A stretch of DNA of 64,000 nt from an uncultured Lachnospiraceae bacterium (GCA_944383765.1 CALWQT010000008.1:38176-102175); one strand, 5' to 3'. Numbered from the stretch's first letter, positions 44,734 through 54,179 are shown. Program-made: numbers and translations. Notes: a model not told the origin generated them from the sequence alone.

Positions 44734-46053
44734 TTATTCCATTTCTTCCAAAACTTCCAGAGCTTTCTGAAGCTGATTATCTTCTTCCAGACTCACAATC
44801 GCTTTCTGCCTCAATTCCTCATCCAATTCTACTTCCACATCCGGCTCCAGGCCTTTTCCATGAAGATCCTGGCCACTTGGAGTAAAATAATGGGCTGTTG
44901 TGAGTTTGATTGCATCTCCATCCGTAAATGGAATCACGCTCTGTACGATTCCCTTTCCAAACGTAGTGGTTCCCACTAAAACTGCTCTGTCATAATCTCT
45001 CATAGCTCCCGCGAAAACTTCCGAAGCGCTGGCGGAGTTTCCGTCTGCCAGAATCACGATAGGGATATCCAGCTCATGCCCATCTTCTATCGGATATTGG
45101 GAAAATTCCCTTCCTGCGGAATTTACAGCCTGAATGGTTCCATCCTTGGAAAAATACTCATCACTGTCTCCATTTTTATATTCCGTGCGGACAATGGTAC
45201 CATCTGGCAGAAGATAAGCTGCCATTTTCACTGCTTCGTCCAGCAAACCGCCTGGATTATTCCGCAGATCGATCACCATCTTTTTCATTCCCTGGCTCTC
45301 CAGGTCTTCCACCGCTTCCTGGAACTGCTTTGCTGTATTTCCTTCAAACTGAGTGACCAGAATATAACCCACCTGATTTTCCAGCATCTCATGCTCCACA
45401 GTAGGTGTTTCAATTGGGCGCCTTGTCATGGTAAGGTCCACATACTCCTCTGTGCTTTCCCGGTATACTTTCACCGTCACATCTGTATTCTCTTCCCCTT
45501 TGATATAACTTCCCACCACCAGGTCCAGTTCCATGCCGGATACATCCTGTCCGTCGACCGCCACGATCACATCTCCCGGAAGCATCCCCGCCTCAGCACT
45601 GGGTGTATTTTCAAAAACCCGGATCACAGTCATCATCATAGTTTCCCTGTTCTGGCTGATCATCGCTCCGATTCCGCAATACTCTCCCTCAATGGAATTT
45701 TCCATCAGTTCGGTGAAATCTTCCTCCGTATAATAAACAGAATAAGGATCGCCCAAGCCTGCCATCATTCCCATATAAATTCCTGACTCCACCTGTTCCG
45801 TGTCTTCTTCAAACAGATATTCTTCATTGATGATCTGCTGCATCAGTTCAATCTTTCTGCCGATCCGGTCAATATCCAGAGAAAGTTCACTGGGCGAAGC
45901 CTCTCCTCCGGTAATCTGCGCAGACTGGTTTTGGATCACTCCATTTCCTACCACCCAGATACCTGCTGCCATACCAATAATGATCAGACCTGCAAATGCA
46001 GTCACCAGGGTTCCCACCAGAACCCCTTTCCAAAATTTATTTTTATTCTCCAA
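44734..46053 (-). CDS. C-terminal processing protease (S41, CtpA-like)
   Basis: A 439-residue membrane-anchored serine protease. One N-terminal membrane segment (GVLVGTLVTAFAGLIIIGMAAG) is followed by a PDZ domain around GIGAMISQNRETMMMTVIRVFENTPS. The S41 catalytic domain has DGNSASASEVFAGAMRDYDRAVLVGTTTFGKG, which contains the nucleophile Ser and catalytic Lys. It acts outside the membrane on secreted or envelope proteins. It follows the envC-like gene by 19 bases in the cdaR-ftsEX cluster, so it may process envelope hydrolases. Confidence 0.93.
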   Translation of the reverse strand: MENKNKFWKGVLVGTLVTAFAGLIIIGMAAGIWVVGNGVIQNQSAQITGGEASPSELSLDIDRIGRKIELMQQIINEEYLFEEDTEQVESGIYMGMMAGLGDPYSVYYTEEDFTELMENSIEGEYCGIGAMISQNRETMMMTVIRVFENTPSAEAGMLPGDVIVAVDGQDVSGMELDLVVGSYIKGEENTDVTVKVYRESTEEYVDLTMTRRPIETPTVEHEMLENQVGYILVTQFEGNTAKQFQEAVEDLESQGMKKMVIDLRNNPGGLLDEAVKMAAYLLPDGTIVRTEYKNGDSDEYFSKDGTIQAVNSAGREFSQYPIEDGHELDIPIVILADGNSASASEVFAGAMRDYDRAVLVGTTTFGKGIVQSVIPFTDGDAIKLTTAHYFTPSGQDLHGKGLEPDVEVELDEELRQKAIVSLEEDNQLQKALEVLEEME

Positions 46054-46072
46054 TTTAACTCTCCTATCTCCG

Positions 46073-47281
46073 TCATGGGCTTACATATTTGAGCGGATTT
46101 ACATACGCTCCCCCTGAACGGATTCCAAAATGCAGATGCGGCCCTGTGGAATATCCAGTAGACCCTACCTTGGCGATCACCTGACCCTGGCTTACCTTAT
46201 CTCCCACGGAAGCCAGCAATTGGGAACAATGCATATAAACAGTAAACACACCGCCGCCATGATCGATCATAATATAATTTCCAGCAGAAACGCTGTATGT
46301 AGAGATAATTACGGTACCAGATGCTGCCGCAACAATATCTGAACCTGTAGAAGCTCCAATATCTATCGCCTTATGGTCTGTAGACGCCCCTTCTGTAGGA
46401 GCCGAACGGTCTCCAAACTGAGATGTGATCCGGCTGCTGGACGGGCATGGCCATATAAAACTAATATTCCCCAAATTTACAGGAGTATACGTCTGCCCGG
46501 CTGCCTCTGCCTGCTTTTTCGCTTCTTCTTCTTTTTTTCGTATCTCTGCTTCAATTGCTTTTATCTTATCTTCCTGCGCCTGTATATCTTTTTCATAATC
46601 AGACAGCTGGCCTTCTGCCGAAGCAATCTGTCCTTCATAATTGGCCAACTCTGCTGTTTTCTCCTCCATCAGCTTTTCTACCGATGCCTGCTTTGCTTCC
46701 GTAGCCTCCTGCAGGCTTAAAAGCTCTCCCCGTTCTTCCTCAAGCTTTGCTTCCTGATCTGCAATTCTTTCCTTTTCTTCCGCATATTCTGTAAGCTTCT
46801 GCCGGTCATAGCTGGAAATCTGTGAAATATACTCTGCCCGGTTCAGCATATCTGATATATTCCGGGACTCCATCAACATATTAAGGAAACTGGTTTCTCC
46901 TCTCTCATACATATAGCGGATACGCAATTTCATGGATTCATACTGACTGTTCTCCACAACCTTTGCTTCTTCCAGTTCTTCCTGGGCGACTGCAATTTCT
47001 TCCTCTTTTTCTGCTATCTGGGAAGAAAGACTGTCCAGCTCCTGGGTCAATGATGCCAGATTAGAATCCAGCTCCGCTACATAGGCTGCCGCATTGCTTT
47101 TCAACTCCTCCAGCCCCTCCAGAGTCTCCTCCACCTTTTTCTTTTCTGCTTCCAGAGCAGACATCTGGTCTTTCGCCGTATCTATATCCGTTTTGGTGGC
47201 ATATGAAGTAACTCCCCATTCCTGAACCAGCAAAGATACCGCCAGGACTGCCGCCAACATACCTTTTTTTCTTTTCTTCAT
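46073..47281 (-). CDS. EnvC-like murein hydrolase activator with coiled coil and M23 domain
   Basis: A 402-residue secreted protein with a signal peptide (ending near SYATK) and long Glu/Lys-rich coiled-coil helices over about residues 30-265. The C-terminal M23 (LytM) domain has the metal motifs DHKAIDIG and HLHFG, so it appears catalytically intact, unlike inactive EnvC of enterobacteria. It is encoded right after ftsEX, the expected partner: FtsX's extracellular loop usually binds such coiled coils to switch the hydrolase on during division. Confidence 0.92.
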   Translation of the reverse strand: MKKRKKGMLAAVLAVSLLVQEWGVTSYATKTDIDTAKDQMSALEAEKKKVEETLEGLEELKSNAAAYVAELDSNLASLTQELDSLSSQIAEKEEEIAVAQEELEEAKVVENSQYESMKLRIRYMYERGETSFLNMLMESRNISDMLNRAEYISQISSYDRQKLTEYAEEKERIADQEAKLEEERGELLSLQEATEAKQASVEKLMEEKTAELANYEGQIASAEGQLSDYEKDIQAQEDKIKAIEAEIRKKEEEAKKQAEAAGQTYTPVNLGNISFIWPCPSSSRITSQFGDRSAPTEGASTDHKAIDIGASTGSDIVAAASGTVIISTYSVSAGNYIMIDHGGGVFTVYMHCSQLLASVGDKVSQGQVIAKVGSTGYSTGPHLHFGIRSGGAYVNPLKYVSP

Positions 47282-47292
47282 ATACTGCCTCC

Positions 47293-48210
47293 TTACACCT
47301 TCAGATGTTTCCTGATCGTAAAGAAGCTGACAAAAAATCCAATGCCTACGCCAAGTCCTAAAGATACCCCTGACATAACCGGAAACAGCCTGTCCAGAGG
47401 AATGATCTGAAGGATTCCGCTGGCATTGACAGAATTCATAAAATGGCTGGTAATATAGGAAACTGCTTCACTATACAGCAGATATGTGACCCCCAGCGGG
47501 ATCACGGTTCCCAAAAGTCCCAGCACAACCCCTTCTACCACGAACGGAGCACGAATCATGAAATTAGTAGCTCCAATCAGTCTCATAATCTGATTTTCCG
47601 TCTTCCGGAATGCAGCTGCCACATGAATCGTATTGCTGATCAGAAATACAGACACCGCCAGCAGGATCCCTATGATTGCCACCGACAGAATTCCCACCAG
47701 CTTATTCAAATTGGAAAATCCCGCTACTACCGCATTGGAGTAATTAACTTTCCGCACTCCTTCCAATTTTTCCAGATAAGCGACCATCTGAGGCTGGTCC
47801 GAAATATCTTTCAGGAATATTTCATAGGACGCAGAAGAAGCCAAGGGATTGTCATCTGCAAATCCCTCTGCCAGTTCTTCCATTCCCTGAAAATAGTCTG
47901 CCTGAAAAGATTCCCAGGCTTCTTCTGCGGAAATAAAGTTCATCTCCTGTATCTCTGGCCTCTGAGCAATCTCATCCCCGACTGCCAAAATTTCTTCCTC
48001 TGTCATTCCCTCCTCAAAAAACACCGTAATACCAATGGTCGTCTCCGTCAGATATGTCATATGTCTGATATTGGCAATGATCGAGAAGAAAAGACAAAAT
48101 AAAAAAATACACGCAGAAATCGTTGCCACAGACGCCAGAGAGAACAGAATATTTCTGCATATATTTTTGATTCCCTGTTTCAAACAATACCAAAATGTGC
48201 TGATTCTCAT
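47293..48210 (-). CDS. ftsX: FtsX, cell division ABC transporter permease
   Basis: A 305-residue membrane protein with four membrane segments: one near residues 20-45, then a large extracellular loop of about 125 residues, then three C-terminal segments in MacB/FtsX order. It does not transport a substrate but transmits ATP hydrolysis by FtsE to a peptidoglycan hydrolase outside the cell, here very probably the product of the downstream envC-like gene. Its start overlaps the ftsE stop. Confidence 0.95.
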   Translation of the reverse strand: MRISTFWYCLKQGIKNICRNILFSLASVATISACIFLFCLFFSIIANIRHMTYLTETTIGITVFFEEGMTEEEILAVGDEIAQRPEIQEMNFISAEEAWESFQADYFQGMEELAEGFADDNPLASSASYEIFLKDISDQPQMVAYLEKLEGVRKVNYSNAVVAGFSNLNKLVGILSVAIIGILLAVSVFLISNTIHVAAAFRKTENQIMRLIGATNFMIRAPFVVEGVVLGLLGTVIPLGVTYLLYSEAVSYITSHFMNSVNASGILQIIPLDRLFPVMSGVSLGLGVGIGFFVSFFTIRKHLKV

Positions 48211-48881
48211 ATATCTCCGCCCTTTTTATCACTTACCACAATCCCTTTATCCATGGTAATCACCCTTTTTTTCATTCTGTTTACAATTTCCTGGCTATGA
48301 GTGACCACAATTACCGTGGTTCCCCGGGCATTGATCTGCTCCAACAATTCCATGATCTCATCCGCATTATGCCGGTCAAGATTTCCAGTAGGTTCATCAG
48401 CCAGCAGAACTTCCGGATTATTGATCAGGGCACGGGCTATCGCCACACGCTGCTGTTCCCCCCCTGAAAGCTGATTGGGATAAAACTTGTATTTCGCAGA
48501 AAGACCTACCAGTTTCAGCATTTCCGGTACATTTTCTTTGATCTTTCTGGCCGACACTCCAATCACCCTCTGGGCAAACGCTACATTTTCATATACATTC
48601 CTGTCCTTTAACAGGCGGAAATCCTGAAAAACAACCCCCAGTTTTCTTCTGTACTTCGGTACAGATCTTCTGGGCATACGCTGGAGATTCATATTATTCA
48701 CAATAATACGGCCGGACGTAGGCTCAACCTCTTTCAGAAGCATCTTCAGCAGCGTGGATTTCCCCGATCCGCTTCTGCCGACGATGAATACAAATTCACC
48801 GTCAGCAATTTTGATGTCCAGTTTCCGTATCGCCTTATTTCCGGCCTTATAGGTCTTTGTAACATTGGATATTTCTATCAT
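48207..48881 (-). CDS. ftsE: FtsE, cell division ATP-binding protein
   Basis: A 224-residue ATPase with Walker [16 protein letters not shown], signature [14 protein letters not shown], Walker [13 protein letters not shown] and the switch His in VVTHSQE. FtsE with FtsX couples ATP hydrolysis to septal wall cleavage. It starts 13 bases after the stop of a CdaR-like regulator gene, an unusual partner. Confidence 0.95.
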   Translation of the reverse strand: MIEISNVTKTYKAGNKAIRKLDIKIADGEFVFIVGRSGSGKSTLLKMLLKEVEPTSGRIIVNNMNLQRMPRRSVPKYRRKLGVVFQDFRLLKDRNVYENVAFAQRVIGVSARKIKENVPEMLKLVGLSAKYKFYPNQLSGGEQQRVAIARALINNPEVLLADEPTGNLDRHNADEIMELLEQINARGTTVIVVTHSQEIVNRMKKRVITMDKGIVVSDKKGGDI

Positions 48882-48894
48882 GTTTCCTCAATTC

Positions 48895-49983
48895 CTAGTA
48901 ATCAATGCTTTCCATGTACTTCATGTATTTTACCACCATCAGCGCAATTTTAAACGTAATGGCATCTTCAAATACTCTCAGATCCAGTCCCGTGCTCTTC
49001 TGAAGCTTATCCAACCGATAGACCAGAGTATTTCTGTGAATATACAGCTGTCTGGAAGTTTCTGAAACATTCAGGCTGTTCTCGAAAAATTTATTGATGG
49101 TAGTCAAGGTTTCCTCATCAAACTCATCTGGTGACTTGCCATCAAAAATCTCTTTGATGAACATACGGCACAGAGGCAATGGCAACTGATAGATCAGACG
49201 TCCGATTCCCAATCTGCTGTAAGCCACCACATTCTTCGTACTGTAGAATATCTTTCCTACATCTAAAGCCATTTTCGCTTCCTTATAGGAGCGGGATACT
49301 TCCTTGATCTCATTGACAATGGTTCCAAATGCCACATGCACTTTTGTCATCGCTTCCGTGTTCAGCATATCCAGGAGCACATTTGCCGTTTTTTCCAGAT
49401 CACCATAAGTTTCTCCCGGTTTTACTTCCTTCACCAGAATGATATTCTTTTCATCCACTGCGGTAACAAAATCTTTTGTTTTTGTGGCAAACAGGCTTCT
49501 TACCGTTTCCAGGGCACTGACATCTTTTTCATGCTTGGTCTCAATAATAAATACGACCCGTTTCACATTTGTTTCAATATGGAGTTTCTTAGCCCGGTTA
49601 TAAATATCCACCAAAAGCAGGTTATCAAGCAAAAGATTCTTGATAAAATTATCCTTATCGAATCTTTCCTTGTAAGCTACCAGAAGATTCTGGATCTGGA
49701 ATACTACCATCTTGCCGACCATGTAAACATCTTCATTGCCACCCCTGGCAAGCAGTATATATTCTAACTGATTCTCATCAAAAATCTTGAAAAACTGATA
49801 GCCCTGAATGACCTGGCTGTCCGCCGGAGAATCCACAAAAGCCAGTATAGAATTTTCATATTCCTCCGCTTCAGAAAAGGTAGTTGCCAACACCTTCCCC
49901 TCTGTGTCGCAGATGCAGAAATCTATCCGGGTAATCCCCTTCAATCCCTCAATCGTAGTCTGAAGTATCTGGTTTGATATCAT
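48895..49983 (-). CDS. CdaR/PucR-like transcriptional regulator
   Basis: A 362-residue regulator. The N-terminal domain resembles the sugar-diacid recognition domain (FCICDTEGKVLATTFSEAEEYEN), the middle a GGDEF-like PucR domain, and the C-terminus has the PucR helix-turn-helix ENSLNVSETSRQLYIHRNTLVYRLDKL. CdaR-type proteins usually control glycerate/diacid metabolism, but here the gene is co-directional and 13 bases from ftsE. The ATG at 49983 has AAGGAG 10 bases upstream; an in-frame GTG three codons earlier is too close to it. Confidence 0.88.
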   Translation of the reverse strand: MISNQILQTTIEGLKGITRIDFCICDTEGKVLATTFSEAEEYENSILAFVDSPADSQVIQGYQFFKIFDENQLEYILLARGGNEDVYMVGKMVVFQIQNLLVAYKERFDKDNFIKNLLLDNLLLVDIYNRAKKLHIETNVKRVVFIIETKHEKDVSALETVRSLFATKTKDFVTAVDEKNIILVKEVKPGETYGDLEKTANVLLDMLNTEAMTKVHVAFGTIVNEIKEVSRSYKEAKMALDVGKIFYSTKNVVAYSRLGIGRLIYQLPLPLCRMFIKEIFDGKSPDEFDEETLTTINKFFENSLNVSETSRQLYIHRNTLVYRLDKLQKSTGLDLRVFEDAITFKIALMVVKYMKYMESIDY

Positions 49984-50005
49984 TTGCTGCACTCTCCTTT
50001 TTGTA

Positions 50006-50033
50006 ATTTTACCCTAATTGTATCTTAATTCAA
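50006..50033 (-). promoter_or_regulatory. Promoter of cdaR-ftsEX-envC-ctpA cluster
   Basis: On the minus strand -35 TTGAAT (50028-50033) and -10 TAAAAT (50006-50011) are 16 bases apart, upstream of the regulator gene. No terminator is visible between the five genes that follow. Confidence 0.6.
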
Positions 50034-50040
50034 AAAAGAA

Positions 50041-50080
50041 AAAAAAGCAAGCGAGTATTGCTCCCGCTTGCGCATTTTTT
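50041..50080 (-). terminator. Terminator of the orphan ATPase gene
   Basis: On the minus strand GCAAGCG and CGCTTGC form a 7-bp stem with an 11-base loop followed by T8. It separates the orphan ATPase from the cdaR cluster. Confidence 0.88.
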
Positions 50081-50096
50081 ACAAAAAAAGCTTCGT

Positions 50097-50852
50097 TTAT
50101 GCCTCTTCTTCTTCAAAATCTTCGTTAAAATCGACGACAGGGCTTCCAAAATATTCCGCTACAAACCGGTTAGCCGGATGCTCCAGTATCTCACTGGGAA
50201 TACCGGTCTGCTCCAAAGCTCCGTCACGGATCACTGCGATCTTGGTCGCCATAGCCAGAGCTTCCTCCGCGTTTTCTGTTACATAAACGATAGTAGTTCC
50301 CAGCTTTTTATGGATATTCATCAATCCCCGGCGCATACACAGTGCAGAATCCTTATCCAGATGAGACATAGGATCGTCCAGTAAAAATACCTTTGGCCGG
50401 CGTGCTACCGCTCTTCCCACTGCTACCCGATGTTTCTCCAATTCTGTAATCTCATCAGGCATTTTATCCAAGATATCCGCCAGATTCAGCAGTTTTGCAG
50501 TCTCCCGCACCCTCTCATCCATTTCTTCTTTTGGACAGCCGCTCAGCTTTAATCCGAATGCCAGATTTTCATATACATTCATCTGGGGAAACATGATGTA
50601 ATTGCGGAAAAGCATGGCTACGTCCCTCTCCCTGGGTTCCAGATCATCTACCCTTATACCATCTATGTATATGCTTCCCCCTGAAATATCTTCCAGTCCG
50701 CCGATCATACGCAGTACCGTAGATTTGCCGCTTTCTGCCGGGCCTGCCAGGACTGCAAAATCCCCATCATCAATTTCCAGGGTAAAATCCTTTACTGCCA
50801 CGCTTCCTCCAGGGTAAATCTTTTCCACATTCTTCAGTGTTAAACCAGCCAT
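50097..50852 (-). CDS. Motif-depleted ABC ATPase homologue (MalK/UgpC-like, possible pseudo-ATPase)
   Basis: A 251-residue protein that aligns by pattern with MalK-type ATPases but lacks the C-terminal regulatory domain. Walker A GPAESGKST (37-45) and the Walker B Asp159 are kept. The Q-loop Gln is Arg83 (LFRNY), the LSGGQ signature is replaced by ITELEK (135-140), the catalytic Glu by Asp160 (LLDDP), and the switch His by Glu193 (VTENA). Nucleotide binding is possible but normal hydrolysis is unlikely. There is no permease or binding protein next to it. It ends in an acidic tail. The frame is intact with GGAGG about 10 bases before the ATG, so it looks like a maintained protein and not decay. 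Confidence 0.8.
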   Translation of the reverse strand: MAGLTLKNVEKIYPGGSVAVKDFTLEIDDGDFAVLAGPAESGKSTVLRMIGGLEDISGGSIYIDGIRVDDLEPRERDVAMLFRNYIMFPQMNVYENLAFGLKLSGCPKEEMDERVRETAKLLNLADILDKMPDEITELEKHRVAVGRAVARRPKVFLLDDPMSHLDKDSALCMRRGLMNIHKKLGTTIVYVTENAEEALAMATKIAVIRDGALEQTGIPSEILEHPANRFVAEYFGSPVVDFNEDFEEEEA

Positions 50853-51036
50853 TCGTACTTATCCTCCATATGCCTTCATACCGTCTGTCTCTCGATTCCG
50901 GATATTATCCTTTTACCTGTTTCAATTATTTCAATTATATAAAAGTTCCAGATGAAATGTTATTGGTTGAATAGCCAAATTGTTTTTCGTTTCTTTAGCT
51001 AATTTGTACAGGCACCAAAAAAACTTGTCTTACAAT

Positions 51037-51066
51037 ATAAAAAGCTGCCGCTTATGCGGCAGTTTT
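51037..51066 (-). terminator. Terminator of the yitT gene
   Basis: On the minus strand CTGCCGC and GCGGCAG form a 7-bp stem with a 4-base ATAA loop followed by CTTTTTA, directly after the yitT stop codon. The remaining 170 bases to the orphan ATPase start show nothing I can support. Confidence 0.9.
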
Positions 51067-51070
51067 CCTG

Positions 51071-51910
51071 TTAATGTTCCATAAACCCCTCTCCCAGCAC
51101 TTCTCTTACATCATTTACAATCACAAAAGCTCTGGGATCAATTTGTGCTACCAGTTCCTTGACCTCTACAATTTCCTTTTTAGAAACGACGCACAAAAGC
51201 ATATCTTTCCTCTCTCCCGTATAGGCCCCTTTTGCGTCAATCACCGTTACGCCTCTTCCCATATCCATGATTCCTGCTGCAATCTCTTCTTTATGGTCGG
51301 AAATAATATAAGCTGCTTTGGCAAAATGCATTCCCTCAATAATACTGTCTGTCGTTTTCCCCAAAGCCATGACCGCAATGATGGCATAAAACGCATACTG
51401 GATACCAAAAACGGTTGCCCCCGCCAGTACCACACCGGCATCCAGGACCTGAAGGATTCTGGCAATGGAATAATGCTTCAGCCTGGTGTGTATCAGTGCT
51501 GCCATGGTATCGGTTCCTCCCGTAGTGGCATGACAAAGAAGCATCATTCCTGTTCCAATACCACTGATAATCCCGCCAAATAAAGCCGTCAGAAGCAGGT
51601 CGTCCTTTAAAAATGCCCACTCCGGAAGTACAGCCAGAGCCACAGTCATAGCTGTTTCAGCCACTACCACTTTTTTCAGGAACTTCCAGCCGTTGATCTT
51701 TAAGGACAGCAAAAACAGAGGCACGTTTACCACCAGATTCGTCACCCAGAGCGGAATGCCTGCCTTTTCTTTCAGAATGATGGCAAGACCTGAAACGCCT
51801 CCGGTAACCAATCCCTGAGGATCATAAATATTTTTAATGGCAAATCCTACGATAAAAGCCCCCAGGACTATCAGGCAGTAGTCCCTGACAACTGTTTTCT
51901 TTTCCCCCAT
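51071..51910 (-). CDS. YitT family membrane protein
   Basis: A 279-residue protein of the YitT/DUF161 family with about five membrane segments followed by a soluble DUF2179 domain (ending AQIDPRAFVIVNDVREVLGEG). The motif GLVTGGVSGLAIILKEKAGIPLW near the start and GTGMMLLCHATTGGTDTMA are typical. The function of the family is not established. I use the ATG at 51910, which begins MGEKKTVVRDYCLIVLGAF; the frame extends 30 Lys-rich codons further, mostly across the end of the upstream methyltransferase gene. Confidence 0.87.
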   Translation of the reverse strand: MGEKKTVVRDYCLIVLGAFIVGFAIKNIYDPQGLVTGGVSGLAIILKEKAGIPLWVTNLVVNVPLFLLSLKINGWKFLKKVVVAETAMTVALAVLPEWAFLKDDLLLTALFGGIISGIGTGMMLLCHATTGGTDTMAALIHTRLKHYSIARILQVLDAGVVLAGATVFGIQYAFYAIIAVMALGKTTDSIIEGMHFAKAAYIISDHKEEIAAGIMDMGRGVTVIDAKGAYTGERKDMLLCVVSKKEIVEVKELVAQIDPRAFVIVNDVREVLGEGFMEH

Positions 51911-51935
51911 GCCCCGTTTCCTTTTCTTTCCCTGC

Positions 51936-52526
51936 CTATTTCCTTTGGGCCAGCACGTGCAGCCAGCCCTGTCCTTCATATCCCCGGCGGATTTCTTCAT
52001 CTCTGGTCTCCCAGGTTTTCAGTACATGAAAGCCGCACTCTGACAACAGTTCTTCCAGCTCGTCTTTTTCAAAATCGCTGAAATACAGTTCACCGCTAAA
52101 ACCTTCAAACTCTCCCTCACAGACCGACGTATAAAAAATACCGTGTTTTTTCAGTGCTTCTTTTACTTTTAACAAAACATCTCTCACTTCGTCTTTCGGC
52201 AAGTGGATAAAGGCTTCTTTCGCCCACACTCCTTCAAACGCATCATCAAATTCCATTTCTTCATAAGTCATGCAAAGTACGTCCAGATCCGTATGTACCT
52301 CTGCCAGGCGGCACATCTCTTCCGAACCGTCCAGAGGAGTAACGTCATATCCTCTCTCATAAAACTCCAGACTGTCTCTTCCCGATCCACATCCCAAATC
52401 CAGGATTGCATCTCCTTCGTCCAGATGAGACAGGAATTCTTCCCGCATCTCCTCTGCTCCGGTCTCTTCTACTGTTTCTTCAAAAATCATTGCCGCATAC
52501 TTGTTGTAATAATCTAACGCGTCCAA
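51936..52526 (-). CDS. Class I SAM-dependent methyltransferase
   Basis: A 196-residue methyltransferase with motif I ILDLGCGSGRDSLEFYERG, an acidic motif II at TPLDGSEEM, and a post-I VWAKEAFIHLP segment. The substrate is unknown. The frame starts with TTG, which has GGAGG 6 bases upstream and no better ATG nearby. It lies between a CvfB-like gene and yitT in the same direction. Confidence 0.82.
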   Translation of the reverse strand: MDALDYYNKYAAMIFEETVEETGAEEMREEFLSHLDEGDAILDLGCGSGRDSLEFYERGYDVTPLDGSEEMCRLAEVHTDLDVLCMTYEEMEFDDAFEGVWAKEAFIHLPKDEVRDVLLKVKEALKKHGIFYTSVCEGEFEGFSGELYFSDFEKDELEELLSECGFHVLKTWETRDEEIRRGYEGQGWLHVLAQRK

Positions 52527-52536
52527 AGCGCTCCTC

Positions 52537-53370
52537 CTATACTTTCTTTATGGTTTCTTCTGTAATGGTGATCCTGTTTTCTTTCAATAGCCTTCCCACA
52601 GCCCGTTTAAATGCATTCTTGCTCAGTCCGAATTCTCTCCTGATCACTTCCGGAGATACTTTATCATTAAAAGGCAATTCGCCTCCTAACTCATCAATGA
52701 CTTTTATGATGATCTCTGCATCTGTTTCCATCTGCTGATATGCCTTCGCCTGAGGGTTCAGGTCCAGTTTCCCGTCGCTTCTGACCTTGGATACCCTGGC
52801 TTCCACCACTTCTCCCTCTCGATAATCCCGGAACATCTCACTCCGGGGAATGAGGCCATAGTACTGGTTATCAACTGCCACAAAAGCTCCCAGCTTATCA
52901 CTCAGTTCATAGATCGTACCGGTTACCCAGTCGTCTTTCTGATAAGGAGAATCGCTTCTCATATAAGTATATACTTTCATGGTAGCCGCCAGTCTTTGAC
53001 TCCGGTCAACATATAAAGCCACCAGGCACTTCTCTCCCCGTTTCACTCTATGACTCTGCTCTTTAAATGGAAGGAGCAAATCTTTTTCCAGCCCCATATC
53101 CAAAAAAGCTCCTATTTTCGAAACATCTTTCACTTCCAGCACCGCTACCTGACCAACCTGAATCAGCGGTTTTTCCGTAGTAGCGATCAGCCTGTCCTCC
53201 GAATCTTTATAGATAAATACTTCCAGTTCATCTCCTGGTTTTATCCCTTCCGGAACGTATTTTCTCGGCAGCAGCACACCGTTTTCCCCGTCTTCTGCTC
53301 TGCCCAGATAAACTCCAAACTCCTTTTCCCTCAGGACCTGGAGTTTCTGTACCTTACCCAGTTCAATCAT
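52537..53370 (-). CDS. CvfB-like S1 domain RNA-binding protein
   Basis: A 277-residue protein with two or three S1-type beta-barrel segments (VLEVKDVSKIGAFLDMGLEKDLLLPFKEQ and LSDKLGAFVAVDNQYYGLIPRSE) and a C-terminal winged-helix (INFxxKxxPEVIRREFGLSKNAFKRAVG pattern). CvfB-type proteins bind RNA and influence virulence-factor expression in staphylococci; the role here is inferred. The ATG at 53370 begins MIELGKVQKLQV and follows the thioesterase stop codon with one codon between them, so translation is probably coupled. Confidence 0.83.
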   Translation of the reverse strand: MIELGKVQKLQVLREKEFGVYLGRAEDGENGVLLPRKYVPEGIKPGDELEVFIYKDSEDRLIATTEKPLIQVGQVAVLEVKDVSKIGAFLDMGLEKDLLLPFKEQSHRVKRGEKCLVALYVDRSQRLAATMKVYTYMRSDSPYQKDDWVTGTIYELSDKLGAFVAVDNQYYGLIPRSEMFRDYREGEVVEARVSKVRSDGKLDLNPQAKAYQQMETDAEIIIKVIDELGGELPFNDKVSPEVIRREFGLSKNAFKRAVGRLLKENRITITEETIKKV

Positions 53371-53372
53371 AG

Positions 53373-54092
53373 TTATCCTTTCTTCTCCCTGAACCACGTG
53401 ACCGCATACCGATCCCCGCTTGGATTCCTTAAATCTACTGCAATGCCTTCTCCGCTTTCCCCTACCCGAGGAATGACAATGTCTCCCAGCATAGCTGCTT
53501 TTTTGTACTCGATCCGCAGTTCTCCCACGGAAAAGCCGCGGGGCAGGGACTCCATGGCTATCTCTGCATATCTGGCATTATTCACATGATGGTTGGTATC
53601 AATATAATGTCTGGTGATTTCCACCGGACTGTCCTCCCGGTAATCCTCCGGCACTGCAATCCGCTTCGTTGCATACTCCATTTCCAACGGTTTGGCGCCG
53701 GCTTCTCCATATCCTCTGATATCCTCTTCCTGTACTCTGACTGGTCTCCCCGCTTCCAGGTCAAACAAAAACCATACCGAATTTGCCCGGACAAGATAGT
53801 TTCCAGATTCATCCAGGATCAGGAAATTACGATATCCGTATGCACCTTTAAACCCATAAGGATAGGTTCCTATCACAATCTTTTCACCCAGTTTAGGAAA
53901 ACGGTCAAACACAATCTGCCAGGAAGAAAGCCACCATGCTTTATGATGTTCTTTCAGGTATCCCACTCCCTTTCCAATGTCTTCTGACTGAAACGTGGAA
54001 CAATCCTGAAAATAGTTGACCGCCGATGTCACCGATAAGTTTCCGCTTTCATCAATCTCGCTGTACCTTACACGGCTGTCAAATGTATACAT
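53373..54092 (-). CDS. Acyl-ACP thioesterase
   Basis: A 239-residue hot-dog-fold enzyme of the acyl-ACP thioesterase group that releases fatty acids from acyl carrier protein. The double hot-dog layout and DTNHHVNNARYAEIAMESLP, which contains the catalytic Asn-His-Glu region, are typical. The start is between two ATGs (54092 or 54110); 54092 matches the family N-terminus MYTFDSRVRYSEIDE but has GAGGAG only 3 bases upstream, so the other start is possible. It is followed by the CvfB-like gene. Confidence 0.85.
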   Translation of the reverse strand: MYTFDSRVRYSEIDESGNLSVTSAVNYFQDCSTFQSEDIGKGVGYLKEHHKAWWLSSWQIVFDRFPKLGEKIVIGTYPYGFKGAYGYRNFLILDESGNYLVRANSVWFLFDLEAGRPVRVQEEDIRGYGEAGAKPLEMEYATKRIAVPEDYREDSPVEITRHYIDTNHHVNNARYAEIAMESLPRGFSVGELRIEYKKAAMLGDIVIPRVGESGEGIAVDLRNPSGDRYAVTWFREKKG

Positions 54093-54179
54093 GAACTCCT
54101 CTTCTTTCATTCATAAATTATACCAGAATATAGTATAAAGCTTTTTTAGCAAGATGTCCAGAGCCGGTTTTGTTTTCCT

